From NCBI GenBank assembly GCA_015179045.1, contig WHUZ01000047.1:372001-436000 (forward strand): DNA of 64,000 nucleotides, given 5' to 3'. Shown in pieces: positions 47,372 to 58,754 of this stretch (the stretch's first letter is position 1; each line of letters opens with the position of its first letter). This DNA is from Kalaharituber pfeilii (Eukaryota; Ascomycota; Pezizomycetes; Pezizales; Pezizaceae). Under the pieces are notes generated by a model. The model searched no databases and was not told where the DNA came from. It was given only the letters and a program-made list of their open reading frames with translations. The translations under genes were made by a program, and so were the position numbers.

Positions 47372-50356
47372 CCTCTGCTACTATCCAATAGTTCTTGTTT
47401 CAAGGCGTTTGTGAGGGTATCCTATTGCCTTATGCTGGAGGGAGAATTTAATCTTGACAAGCTGCGAATATTCTGAATTAATTGGTATTCCTGACTATTT
47501 CTAAAAGCGCTAAATAAAAGAAACAACGTATTGAAGGGTTGTATTCAAGTGGAATAGGATGTGCTGACGGTTGCAAATCCAATACCACAAAACGATGAAA
47601 TTGTGGGTGTAAGCTAAGATTTAAGAGCTCGGCTTCGCGTTTTGAGGGTATTTTTATGAGATTCATTGAGAGGGTAGAGACAGAGCGGGGGGCGGAGGGG
47701 TATGAGGCAATATAGGTAGAGTCAGACTGAATTATGTGTAAGGAACGTATCAGATGGGGTTGGTATATGTTGAGATATCAATCCACACGTACGTGTACAA
47801 GAAGAAAGGAAGAGAAGGGAGGATGGGGTATGTGCTGCACTGATGTCACATAAGTAATAAAAATGATTCATAATGATGCCAATTGAATCGGCCCGAGGCT
47901 CTCAACTGAAGTCGAATTGAGAAGAGGTATTGAGGGTAACGGTGTACTAAAAATTTCGGCGATGTTTCAGGGTAAGGGATTTTGCTGTAGAACGCAACTG
48001 ACTAAAAGACGAATACTGTTGAAGTGGGAAGTCTGGAGGGTATCGGGTGGGTATATAGAATACATGGCCTGCTCGAGAGATTGCACCTTTTGGCGTTGTA
48101 GGGGAGCTCTATAAGCTTCGGGATGCAAGGGTGCAATTCCAGCGTATAAATTGGAATCATAGAGACGATTGGTAATCGAATGGGCTATGTATGTAGTATG
48201 GTCAGCGGCTAGGCTTCTTTATTAATTGCGAGAGAAGACTAACCCAAAGTCAGAAAATCCTAACAGATTGGTGGGCTCGTTCCTATTAGTAGATGCAATC
48301 AAGCTATCATGCAGAACTTATCTTTACCGATGCAGTGGCAGAAATTTGAGTGAGCTACAGATATTGTGTTTTTTTATTAGCATTGCTGTGTTCACAGTGG
48401 TACTTGGGAAGTTTCTAGCTACATACCGCCTCCTTTCCTGCACTGACAGATTCCAAATCTAGGGTCAGCTTTGTCTCTAATGTTTCAGAATGTACTAGTA
48501 GATGATGGAACAAGCTGTGACTAATCTGGGGAGTTTCTAAGTCCTGATTTGGAGTGATTGCGATGAGGTTGAGGAGGACAAGGTGAGTCGGCGTAAGGTT
48601 TTTTTTTTTTAAAAAAAAAAAATAAGTAAATAAATAAATAAATAAAATAAAGAAGACGAAGCTCGTCATCAACAAGGGATTCTTCGCTCTGTGAGCTTTA
48701 TAGGTTTTACGAAACCCATGAAGTGGCATGATGTCATACGACACGAAAAAGTTCTTCCCTGGTGATTAGAGAACACCGGTTAGTGTATACATTCATCAAG
48801 AATTGCTGGAGTAAAGGAGGAAAAGGAAAGGGCCTGGGGAGAGATAGCGGGGCATGTTTATATAACGTATTTTTCTTTTATTTATGTGGTAAAGTAAGTT
48901 TAAGGAACGTTACTTTTTGTGCGGTGGCCACATAACTATAGCGAAGACTTTCACTCTTCAAGTTGTGATTTTCAGTACTGGGTACATTGACAATACGAGC
49001 TTTGCATTTTTAAGATTTAGATCTGAGCAACTCACCACCAGAATTGAAGCAGGTACGAGGCACAGCCGAGATCGCCAGTTCTTTCCTGTTGTAATAAACC
49101 GAACATTGCATTGTGCTCCTCTGAGCACGTGGACAGAAGATTGGCAGGGTTTATGCGTTTTTATAAGTACTAACTAGTGGTCTTATATCTCTGGACACTG
49201 GAATGGAGCATGTGATTGACGGTGTGTGGTGTTGATTCCTGATGGCGACGTACGAAATCGATGTAGAGGTAATTAAGGCGAGAGGGATATGTTATAACAA
49301 ACACGACTGCAGTGATGGAATTGTGCATATGTATTAATTAATGTATGCCTTCCGGTGTTTATAGTAAGGTCTGTGGAGGGTGCTAAGGACATCGAATCAC
49401 ACATCGCGACACATCAGCAGCAGCAGCGTATAAAGCGCAAGTAGAAGCATCCGGGATGTCGCGCATTATCTGCTGCCATTGGTTTAAGAAGTATTGTCTT
49501 TCCTAAGCTATCCATTCGCAGCTTGTTTATCAAAGCCCTGCGCAGACATTGAGCTTGGAAGAGAGTCTCAGTGCTCGTGTCGCTCAGTGGCATACGCAGA
49601 AGATACCCTAATATCTCTGCTCCGAGCGCGTATTGTCTATCGCAGGCAAACAAGCATAGAGTACACAAGCCTGCAAGTCTGATAATGTACTGCAGGCCAC
49701 CCCTGCAAGGGAAAAAAAAGGAAAAAGAAATGCTGCGAGATATACCTGGATTACAGATAGCAGGAAAGAACGCATTTACGCATGAGACAACGTTGCCCTG
49801 CCATTGCGCGCGGCGGTCGTATCTACAGTCTGCAGGTGCCTCCCGGCTCGGCCATCGGCTTCATCGCAAGCAGCCGCGAGAAAGAGCAAGCGCGCAGCAG
49901 CAGCAGCAGCAGCAGCACGCCCGAACCCGCCCTGCTGCCTCCGACGCTCGTTGCCCCGACTCAACTTGGTCTTGACGCTGTCGATACCTGCCCGTCCCGC
50001 CCCGCCCCCGCCCCCGCCCCCGCCCCCCGCCTCCTCACCCCCAGACGGCCCCTCTGCTCGCTCCCACGCAGAAACTATAATCCGCAGTACGCTACAGCCA
50101 CGGCCTGGCTTGGCTTCCATCCCGGCTTCCAGTTCTTGCTGCTCCCTCACCGCGACTACCTCCCCCTCCCACATTGAGCTGCGAAACATCGCAGTTACCT
50201 CAATACGTCCAAGCCGGGCAGCCAGAAGGTGCTTCAGGTAGCCGGGATTGGCAGAACCCCCCATTCAAGCGCCCGGCCTCGGCCATAGCACTTCGTGCAC
50301 GCTGTTCATTCCCCTTCAATTGACTCCCACCACCTTGCTGACCCGGCCCTCCCACA
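47372..50356. other. Region upstream of MDV1
   Basis: No supported gene. The 48599-48650 segment is T12, A12 and then TAAA repeats. From about 49,780 the sequence turns GC-rich, with an (AGC)n run at 49894-49916 and CCCCGC repeats at about 49998-50032. The frames open here are low-complexity Ala/Pro readings and probably represent the MDV1 promoter or leader. Confidence 0.4.
49894..50032. repeat. (AGC)n and CCCCGC repeats upstream of MDV1
   Basis: About six AGC units, and further on a run of CCCCGC units, within a GC-rich stretch 320-460 bases before the MDV1 start. Confidence 0.8.
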
Positions 50357-52783
50357 ATGACAACCCCACCCTCTCCAACTAGCGGTGGACCCCCGCCTAT
50401 AGTCACTCCTCCGGCGTCGACGGCCTCGGAAACCGCGGCTAGGGCCATTCGACAGGCCGCAGACCACGCTCTCACTGCAGTATCTGTAAGGCTCACGCTA
50501 AACCTTAACTTAACCCTTTCCCCAGACTTCGCATCTTGTTCCCTGACCCCGCAAATACTAATGAGCGTACCTCAGGGACGAGATGTCACAGCCTTCGGCC
50601 GAACAGTGACTGCAACCGCAGCCACCCTGATTCAGCCATTGGGAGACTCGATCACGGCTACCTCAAAGAATTATCAGCATGCGATGACCGACATCTCCAA
50701 GGAGCTCAGAAGGCCCTCGATTCAGAACAGAGTCCTGAACTTTGCCCAGAGGACCCCCACAGAGATCGTTCGTGGGAAGCTCTCTACAACTGAAATTCAA
50801 CACAAAGCACTAACATTTTTGCCCGATGACCTCCTACGCAACATCCCGGATTATGATTCGCAATACTCGCTCTTCCAAGGCTTCCAGGCTAGTTTACCGG
50901 ACGGTAGTGGTCGAAGAGGCAAAAAAGATGGTCAGAAGCAAATCATGGGCACCGACGCAGCTGCAGAGACATCCAATCTCGAGAAGTTGAGCAGGGAGAG
51001 GGAGGATTTAACACATCAATTGGAGATGTTCTCTATTCGAAAAAACATGGCTTCATGTGAGATTAGGGAAATTGATATTAAAATTGCTAATCTAAATGCA
51101 ATGAGGAACATTGTCCTTGAAAGGCTCGCAAAGTTTGAGCAGGAGGAGGCACAGCTCGAACATGAAAGTATGTCTTTAGGATTGACCGGTAGCTTGTGAC
51201 AGTTACTGACTTTGGTACAGTATTGGATCTCGACAATAAGATTGAAGATATCCAGGAAGAACTAGATTCTGTGCATTTAGAAGAAGGTGACTCGGACACC
51301 CCTAGCTCAGACGCGAACCCAGGTTCATTCATGACCGAAAGCGTTTACGGAAAGCTATCCAACTCATCACTCAGAGCTCCTAAGAAACATCGCAATAAGA
51401 GTAAGAGAAAGGGTTTTTTCCCTGCTACACGCTGTAGAGTATTACGTTCTAATATGCGACAGGGAGGATATCAATGCCTATCCTACACGAGCATTTCGAG
51501 CCAGGGCATAAGATCAGCGAAATCCCCACCCATCCAGATAGCATTACATCTCTTGACTTTGATGTACCTTTTGGAACTATGGTCACTGCGGCAGTGGATG
51601 ACACAGTCCGGGTGTGGGATTTGTCGAGCGGACGCTGCTTGGGAATGCTGGAGGGCCATCGTGGTATGTCCAAAAATACCAATTCTGGTTGAGATAAGCA
51701 TATTGATGTTGTTCCAGCTTCTGTGAAATGCCTTCAGGTGGAGGACAACCTTGTTGCTACTGGCTCTTTGGACGCAACTATCCGTCTATGGGACCTAAGC
51801 CGCGCAGAGACATACAGGTCAAGTGGTAACCACATCAACAAGAAAAAGAATTACAACGGCGAGGACGCAGACGACGAAGAAACAGACGACGGCCGCCCGT
51901 CCACAAAATCCACTAGCCATTCTGGAGTAGATCAAACCGGACTAGGTGAATGCGCGGTCTTTAGCTTGGACTCCCATGTGGACGAGGTCACAGCGATCTA
52001 CTTCCATGGCGACACCCTGGTCTCTGGATCCGCGGATAAGACGCTGCGTCAGTGGGATTTGGAGAAGGGAAGGTGTGTGCAAACGCTAGATGTGCTCTGG
52101 GCGGCGGCGCAGAGCTCACTTGCACCTGGTGCAGATGATGCGAAGTGGAGGAGTACGGGGAGGACGCCAGATTTAAAGGCGGACTTTGTGGGAGCGTTGC
52201 AGTGTTTTGATGCGGCGCTGGCGTGTGGAACGGCGGATGGGATGGTGAGGTTATGGGACTGTATGTGCTCTGCGGCAAGGATGGTTTAGTTTGGGCGGGC
52301 TGTGAGGGATGCTGACTTTGGTGGTATGAATAGTGCGAAGCGGTCAAGTACATCGTTCATTGGTGGGACACACCGGGCCGGTCACGTGTTTGCAATTCGA
52401 CGATGTCCATCTTGTGACGGGAAGTTTGGATAGGAGCATTAGGGTAACATATACCCCCCACTCAAATCTGCCTCCCTAGTTCTGACATGATCATTCATTT
52501 TTTCTTACAGATCTGGGACCTCCGTACCGGCTCCATCTACGACGCTTACGGCTACGACAACCCGATCACGAGCATGCAATTCGACACGAGAAGGATTGTA
52601 TCGGCCGCACAGGAGCCCGTGGTCAAAGTGTACGATAAGGCGGACGGCAGACACTGGGACTGTGGAGAGAAAGGGTCGAGGGAGGATGGAAAGGAGAGGA
52701 GTATCGTGGATACGGTGAGGATTAAAGATGGGTATTTGGTAGAGGGGAGGAAAGATGGAGTTGTGGGGGTTTGGGCTTGTTAG
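50357..52783 (+). CDS. MDV1: MDV1/CAF4-type mitochondrial division protein, WD40
   Basis: Adaptor on the mitochondrial outer membrane that binds Fis1 through its N-terminal part and recruits the dynamin Dnm1 through its WD40 domain. Seven exons: 50357-50485, 50576-51167, 51221-51400, 51463-51663, 51718-52260, 52334-52443, 52511-52783; 675 aa. A low-complexity start is followed by a helical N-terminal region ([14 protein letters not shown]). A long coiled coil (about residues 177-270, [18 protein letters not shown] onward) precedes the WD repeats. WD repeat signatures: [73 protein letters not shown] and a closing DGVVGVWAC. An acidic loop (about residues 395-425) lies between the second and third visible repeats. 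Order and length fit fungal Mdv1. Confidence 0.93.
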
Positions 52784-53508
52784 CATGGGTGGACGGAAGG
52801 TTAGGGGTGAGGAGCGAAGGGTGAGGTAGAGGGAAATGCTTGTTTGGAGAGGAAGAGAATTTTTGTATAAAAAGTTGGGGAGGCTTTCAGGGTATTCAGG
52901 AAAAAAAATATTGTGATGTGATATGAAGGAATATGAAGGTTTTAGCATGCGTTTTCTTGTTTGAAAATTATGAAATGAACGAAAAAATGGATAGAGTTTT
53001 GAGTAATCTTTTGGTTTTTGGTTTGTTTTTTCCCCTTGACGGGCTTTTTCTTTCCTGGAGTGGGTCTGTGAACGGGGGAGGTAAGGGGTAGTTAGTGGGG
53101 AAGGAATGGAAAAATGTTGTGAAGGGTTTTATCTACCTTGGAAAATTTTTTACATTTAGGAAGGAAGGGAAGGACTTCCAAATCGGCAAAAAATAGGTAA
53201 ATCTAATGTCTCCTCTCACGCAAAAGCTTACATTTCCCTTTCAAATATTTATGTATAATTCAATTTCAAAATGGAAAAAAAAGTCCACAAAAATAGAGTC
53301 ACAAAAAACGCCAATATAGCAAAAACAAAGCCGACGCAAACAAAAAAATCAACCAATCAATTCTTTTTTTTTTAAAAAAAAAAACTTTCCCAAGCTACCC
53401 TCTCCCCTCACCTTCCGTAAAATATCCACTTGAGGGTAATTTTCAGCTTCCAATCTCACCTCCAGACTCCCCCTCCCCTCGTTCCCACGCGCCGCGTCCC
53501 TCTCCTCC
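52784..53508. other. Convergent 3' spacer between MDV1 and BCP1
   Basis: Two facing 3' ends. It holds a T10-A11 junction at 53364-53384 in AT-rich sequence. No gene seen. Confidence 0.5.
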
Positions 53509-54616
53509 CTAAAACGGCTTGAACTCCTCCTCCAACCTCTTTGCCACCTTCGGCAACTTACTTCTCTCTAACAAAATCATGCTTCCCGCCGGCAATATGC
53601 CGTAGTCCGAGAATGTCCTTTTCGAATCCGCGGCACCCTGGTCCTTTTCCTTCGTATACTTGAACCCCCCGTGCGCCAGCGCGTACTTTTGAATGACTTC
53701 GTCCTCAGGATGGAAGAAGTTGACTTCCCCTCCCCCCGCCATACCCTTCCCTCTTTCTTTTCCCTTTTCCTTCTTCGATTTGTTGAGCGTTGCCGGTATC
53801 TGCCTCATCCGCGACTTGAATTTTTTTGCTTTGGGCCGCTCGAGCTCCTCATCCGAAGCCGCATTCTCGTCTGCATTCTCATCTGCGTCTAGTTGCGAGG
53901 GTATCTCCGTGTACGTTTTAGATACGATGAGGAAGGCCCCAAAATCGTATGGCTCCTTGTCTTCTAGCGCCCACTGTATCTCCTCTAGAATCATCTTATA
54001 CATCGGTGGAACGATCTCAGTCGGCAGATTGATAAGTCTCTCAGTCAATATCAGCCCTAGGCCACCTGGCTTTATTCCATCCGAACTCGCTGCCAGATAC
54101 TTGTGTATCGCATCATGCAGCTCCGGGGTCGTTTTTGATTTTTCGAGCAAGTAGTCAATGAGAGTCTTGAAAGCGGGGCTGGATATGGAATGGAGATTTG
54201 CATTGAGGACGGTGAGGAACGCTACGGGATCCGATTCGTTGCCGTCGAGTTTGATGGTGGTGCCGACAAGGGGCTGGGAGAGGATGAGGTCGGTTAGGGA
54301 AGAGAGGTCAAAGAGGGAGGAGTCGGCATCAAAAAGCTGACGGAGGAGCACGCGGAGGCCGTGGAAGTCGTGCGCAGGCTGTGGATCGAACCATTCGAAG
54401 GAGACGGGGACTTCGGTGAAGTCCTGTTGTGGTGACAAGAAAGTTTAGTGAGAAAGAATTGTGGGGAATGGGGTAGGGAAGAGGAGCTTGAGGGTTTTGG
54501 GACGTTACCTCGTCGGGGCCGGAGTCCGAGTCGTTCGGCCCGGAGCCTGTTTTCATCTCGACGTCGCCATCGGAGGTGGGTTCGGTGGCTTCTTTGCCGT
54601 GCTTCCGTTTCGGCAT
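53509..54616 (-). CDS. BCP1: BCP1/BCCIP family protein
   Basis: Conserved nuclear protein; in yeast Bcp1 acts in nuclear export of the lipid kinase Mss4 and as a chaperone of ribosomal protein Rpl23. Two exons: 54616-54509 and 54423-53509; 340 aa. An acidic, disordered N-terminus joins the hallmark block DFTEVPVSFEWFDPQPAHDF, then FHGLRVLLRQLFDADSSLFD. Next come LSQPLVGTTIKLDG, LGLILTERLINLP and PPMYKMILEEIQWA. A charged insert with poly-Lys follows (about residues 225-265), and the C-terminus has VNFFHPEDEVIQKYA. The gene is complete. It is divergent from the TIR element region, and its start lies some 455 bases from the outer element end. Confidence 0.93.
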
Positions 54617-55071
54617 TGTTGATGGAGATGTATTGTTTTCGGTCTTACAGGTCTAGTAAAAGTAGATCAGTGAAGAGATCAAATGACTCCGTTCTCCGTG
54701 GGATAGTTGTAAGGCGTGGGGTAAACGTGGGGGAATGTTCTATGCTCGCGATAAGCTGTAAGCTTTTTTTTGTGGGGGAGAATTTGTCCTGTACTTTCTG
54801 GATTAAGCTTTTCTGAGACACATGCGCCAAGACCTTGGAGAAACCTAATTAGGATTGGGTTTGCTAACCAGAACTTGGTTGGTGTGGTGCTGTAGAGGAG
54901 GAAAGTGGACTATTCATAGAGGGAAGAAGGAGCAAATAGCTGGAATTGATCGAGGTCTATGGATCTGACTTTCTTCAACCTTGTAACGATGATGATATCG
55001 TCCTGGGGCCTCCCCCTCTCTCCCCCTCATTATATACCCTTTCCTGTCTGGTACCCCTTCCCCTTCTAGTA
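54617..55071. promoter_or_regulatory. BCP1 upstream region
   Basis: No gene. The stretch contains the BCP1 promoter and ends at the TAGTA target-site copy (55067-55071) of the adjoining TIR element. Confidence 0.4.
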
Positions 55072-56111
55072 GAGGGATTTTGCAACATCCGGGTAAAGTT
55101 GTTCGGGTAATTATTAAGCAATGTTGCTGTAGCAACGAAGTGTTTGTGGCGCAGTTAACAGCATATATACAGGTTAATTAGAGGGATTTTGCTGATACCA
55201 GGGATTTATCAGGGATAAAGCCCTAAACATGTGGCACAACCCTGGGAATAGCAAAAAATGCAATTGAGTTTTTGCTGCATCAGGGATACTCCAGGTTTTC
55301 TCCCTTTCGTGCCCAGCCGCTAACCTACTTATCTCACTGAACTTCGAGATGGCAACTCAATTCAAAGCTTACTAAGTCATAACTGCGGGTGTGCTATGAC
55401 TACTACTACCAATTTGGACTGGTAACTATAGGCAGTACAGGTCGTAGTGTAGGCCTTTGCTCCCATGAAAATGGAACACCTTTGAACTACGTGTATCACA
55501 ACTCAACATTCTCAGACAATCCCTGATTTTTGGTTTACCGTGTGAATCAGTTCACTGGATCGATCTCAGCTTTCAGAATGAAAATTGAGTAAAAACTGGT
55601 GAAGATAGATGGGAGTCAAAAAGCAGTGGTTTCCAGGGATCCAGCCCTGGAAATCCAATCCCAGGGATGAAATTCCTCCCGTAGGTTTCTCTAGCGCGTG
55701 GCGCAGTCATCCCTGGAAATCCCTGGAAACCATCCCTGGTGCCAGCAAAATCCCTCTATTAACAGCAAGTATACCGCTTAAACCCATTTTCTTGAGAAAA
55801 CTTGGATTTCATAACAAAGTATTTTTTTATACACGCGCTTCTGTCTATAATATCTTCAGACACTCCTCTATCATTAGAGCCGAAAAAAATGCCATCTCAA
55901 GCAAGTCGTGAAGCAAGTAATGCCAGCCAAACTATACGTATCGCGTGTGTAGCTATCTCACAGTCTCCTAAGGTTGTACCAAGAATTTTACCCAAGTCGC
56001 AATCCCAAGTTGCTTGCAAAATCCCTATTGCTGTTACGGTTATTTTTTGCGCTTAATAATCGTGCTTTGTAATTACCCGAACAACTTTACCCGGATGTTG
56101 CAAAATCCCTC
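55072..56111. mobile_element. Outer TIR element, 1,040 bp
   Basis: Perfect 42-bp terminal inverted repeats lie at 55072-55113 (GAGGGATTTTGCAACATCCG...) and 56070-56111. TAGTA flanks both sides (55067-55071 and 56112-56116), either as a 5-bp duplication or as TA with chance extension. It contains no transposase; the only ORF (55802-56056) is short and unrecognised. A second TIR element is nested inside. Confidence 0.88.
55181..55756. mobile_element. Inner TIR element nested in the outer one, 576 bp
   Basis: The ends GAGGGATTTTGCTGATACCA (55181) and an inverted copy ending at 55756 agree at about 23 of 25 positions. TA adjoins both sides. The first 14 bases are close to those of the outer element, so both belong to one superfamily. 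The interior is full of CAGGGAT and ATCCCTGG units. It must have inserted after the outer element. Confidence 0.82.
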
Positions 56112-58754
56112 TAGTAATCACCTCCCCTTCCGGCCTTCCCTCGTCATGGCACGTGAAATGCCAAGATGTCCCACCACACCCAGACGGGTTTGCGACAGTG
56201 CCAAGTTGCAGGCTAAATTGATGTCGTTGGGGATGCGCAGGGTTGTTGTTTCCATGACAGACTGCAATTGTCTAGACTACGAAGTAGTCTCATGTCATTT
56301 ATGGGCACAGGTAAGCGACATCTGAACGTTCCATCTGTGCAAGAGATCTGAAAATAAACCTTCATTCGCCGTAGGTCCATCATTCAGCCACACTACAGCG
56401 CCGCCAAATGGCAAACCAGGGGAGATTTCTCGACCCAAACCAATCCCTTTTGCACCAACGAAAGGTATCGTTGCCATTGCCTTGTTGGCAGGTACCAGGC
56501 GGCGAGCACGAAAGAATAATCCTTGACTGGCAAAGTAACGTTCCGTGAGGAAATCACAGGTGCAAGCCACTGCGATCATCGAACAATAATGCCTAAATGA
56601 TCACAGGACGAGTTAATGGATGGCTGTCTCTGCAATGGCCGAAATTTGCGGCACTGCAGGAAGCAAAGTAATCGACGACAAGGCGTTACATAGGACCTTC
56701 TCACCTCATCATTACCTGGTGTCGGCAGTTCCACTGCACTGGATCTATAAAGTTGGTTACATGTGGTTGCATGCTGTCCATCTAACAGCCATGCCGAGCT
56801 GTGGACTACATTGCCCTATGGCGATCCATCAATCTACCCTTGTCGTTGCTGATGGGAGCGGGGCGATATTAATTTGGGAATGTAGCACGCAAACAGCACA
56901 AAGCGGTAGTCTGGTTCGAGACTGGCAGACAAATAGACCCACGCGGCTAGAGTGCGTGACACTTCCAGCGCGTCAGGTTGGTCGATCGCGGGTGAAGAAG
57001 GGCTGGTTAGTGGGCTTGAGATTGGGCCAAATTTGCCAGATGCGCGGAGAGCCAGTCGCCTGAACTGCGCTGCTGATGGGGGCTGGGTTTCCGGCTTCTG
57101 ATGGTAGATGAAAGTATTGGCGACTTTGCTATATTGCTGCTATTGCTGCGTCTGTCGAATCCTTGTTTCACACTGGGCACGAAACCACGTTTCACAAGCA
57201 ATGCTTACAACCATTTGTTAATGTTTGATCTCTTGACAATCTGCAAGTTAATGATACCTATGAGCTGGATGAGAAGAATGCACCAATTGTACCCAGGTTT
57301 ATGCTGTTAGACCAATACCAGCAGCGGCCCACTTGTTCTCGCGTACGAGGTAGAGTGTGCATGCTACGCTGTGCTCCACCGCCCTGCCGCATATACCCCA
57401 CTTTTTCTAGTCCAACATCATCAATTGGTGACCGGACGGGTCTGCATCTGACGTCTGGGGGGGGATATGGCGATGCGCCCGAAGAGGGGCCTGCATGCAT
57501 AGAGGGAGACTGCGATTGAAACCCTCTTAGCAGGTTGGTGTCCTTGACTGATCTCCTGCACTGCCCATCTTCGCTCTCCTCCAGTTGCGATCCAGGCCCA
57601 GCGCTTGTCCTCCAGATCGCAGGCCGCCGCCGCGCTCGTGACGACAGTGACGCCCAGCACTCGCTTGCCCGTATACCGCGCCCGCCAAGCCTGCCCTGCG
57701 TGCGCTGCGTGCGGCCCTGAGCTGCGAGCCCCACGGCCGCAGGCCAGAACCAGGGGCCAACAAGGGAGCATCTCATTTTAAATTGCCATTCACCTGCCCG
57801 GCCCCTGTGCGCTGCCCCTGGCGGCCGCCGCGAGGGGAGGCCAAGGCCGTCGCGCTGCCCTCCACTGCGGCCAGAGCCAGCCATATGCTGTGGCTGCTGC
57901 CGCCGCCGCCGCCGCTGCTGTTGCTGCTGCTGCTGCCGCTGAGCACCCCATCTCCTCTCCCCACATTCCTTTCCCTCCTGCCTCGCCCTTCCCGTCGTGT
58001 CGCTGTCGCTGTCGCTCGCTCGTGGTGGCCCTCCAGACATCTCGCCAGATGTTCTAGCCTGTCATTACCATCGCATCACGCTCGTTCTTTTACCTCCGCC
58101 GACACGCATCTCCTTGCGTGCTGGGCTGCATGCTCGAACAGGCTACCTCCTGCAAATCCCGCCCCGCCCGCACCCCCCCGAATTCCACTCTTTGCTGTCC
58201 AACATTCGCTCCTTACTGCTACGTCCACGCAACGCTACTGCAGCCCCAATACCTCGCCTGTCCAACAACCCCCCCCCCTCCCCCCAAAAGAATCCCCCCC
58301 CCGCCCAATTAGCCAACCAAACGTTTCCTATTCAATAATTCACTACGCTCTTTTTGAACGCTTTGCCAATTGTGCCTATTCAATTTATCACCTGTTTTTC
58401 TTTTTTAATTTTTTTTTTTTTTTTTTTTCGCTCTCCTTCCTTCTTGTTCCTGTCGCTTTCCCCCCCACCCCCCTGTAGCCGCAGGTCTGCCTACGATCTT
58501 TGTTCACGCCCGCTTCCTGATACCCACGCATACACTCCCTCTAGCTGCTGCACTACAGACGTCACGCTGGGAGCCTCACGTTCACTGTCCCTCTGCGAAG
58601 GAGAGACAGGCGACGTGGAGAGATAGTACCGGTCAACCTCCCAATGAAGAACACCAGTACCGCCAACCTCACCCGAACTGACAGCAACCGAGAGAAGAAT
58701 GCCGATTATACAGACGACTCTTATCTGGCACACGACATAGACAGGTTTATATTC
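56112..58754. other. Upstream region of the SH3 membrane-protein gene
   Basis: No supported gene. A 260-codon minus-strand ORF at 57258-58040 is low-complexity (poly-Gln, Arg, Gly) and probably a by-product of GC-rich sequence. Trinucleotide repeats (GCC and CTG types) lie at 57892-57944. A strong C/T tract runs from 58150 to 58480, with T20 at 58409-58428, as is common in fungal promoters and leaders. Confidence 0.4.
57892..57944. repeat. Imperfect (CTG)n/(CCG)n trinucleotide tract
   Basis: Runs of CTGCTG and CCGCCG triplets in a GC-rich stretch about 800 bases before the SH3 gene. Confidence 0.8.

Noticed and set aside
49804..50241. 145-codon ORF with poly-Ala and poly-Pro
   Set aside because: The frame is kept open by AGC and CCCCGC repeats; the other frames here are also open, and it precedes the clear MDV1 start.
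57258..58040. 260-codon minus-strand ORF, the longest unexplained one
   Set aside because: Composition is Gln/Arg/Gly/Ser low complexity from GC-rich triplet repeats, it has no motif, and it overlaps the likely leader of the SH3 gene.
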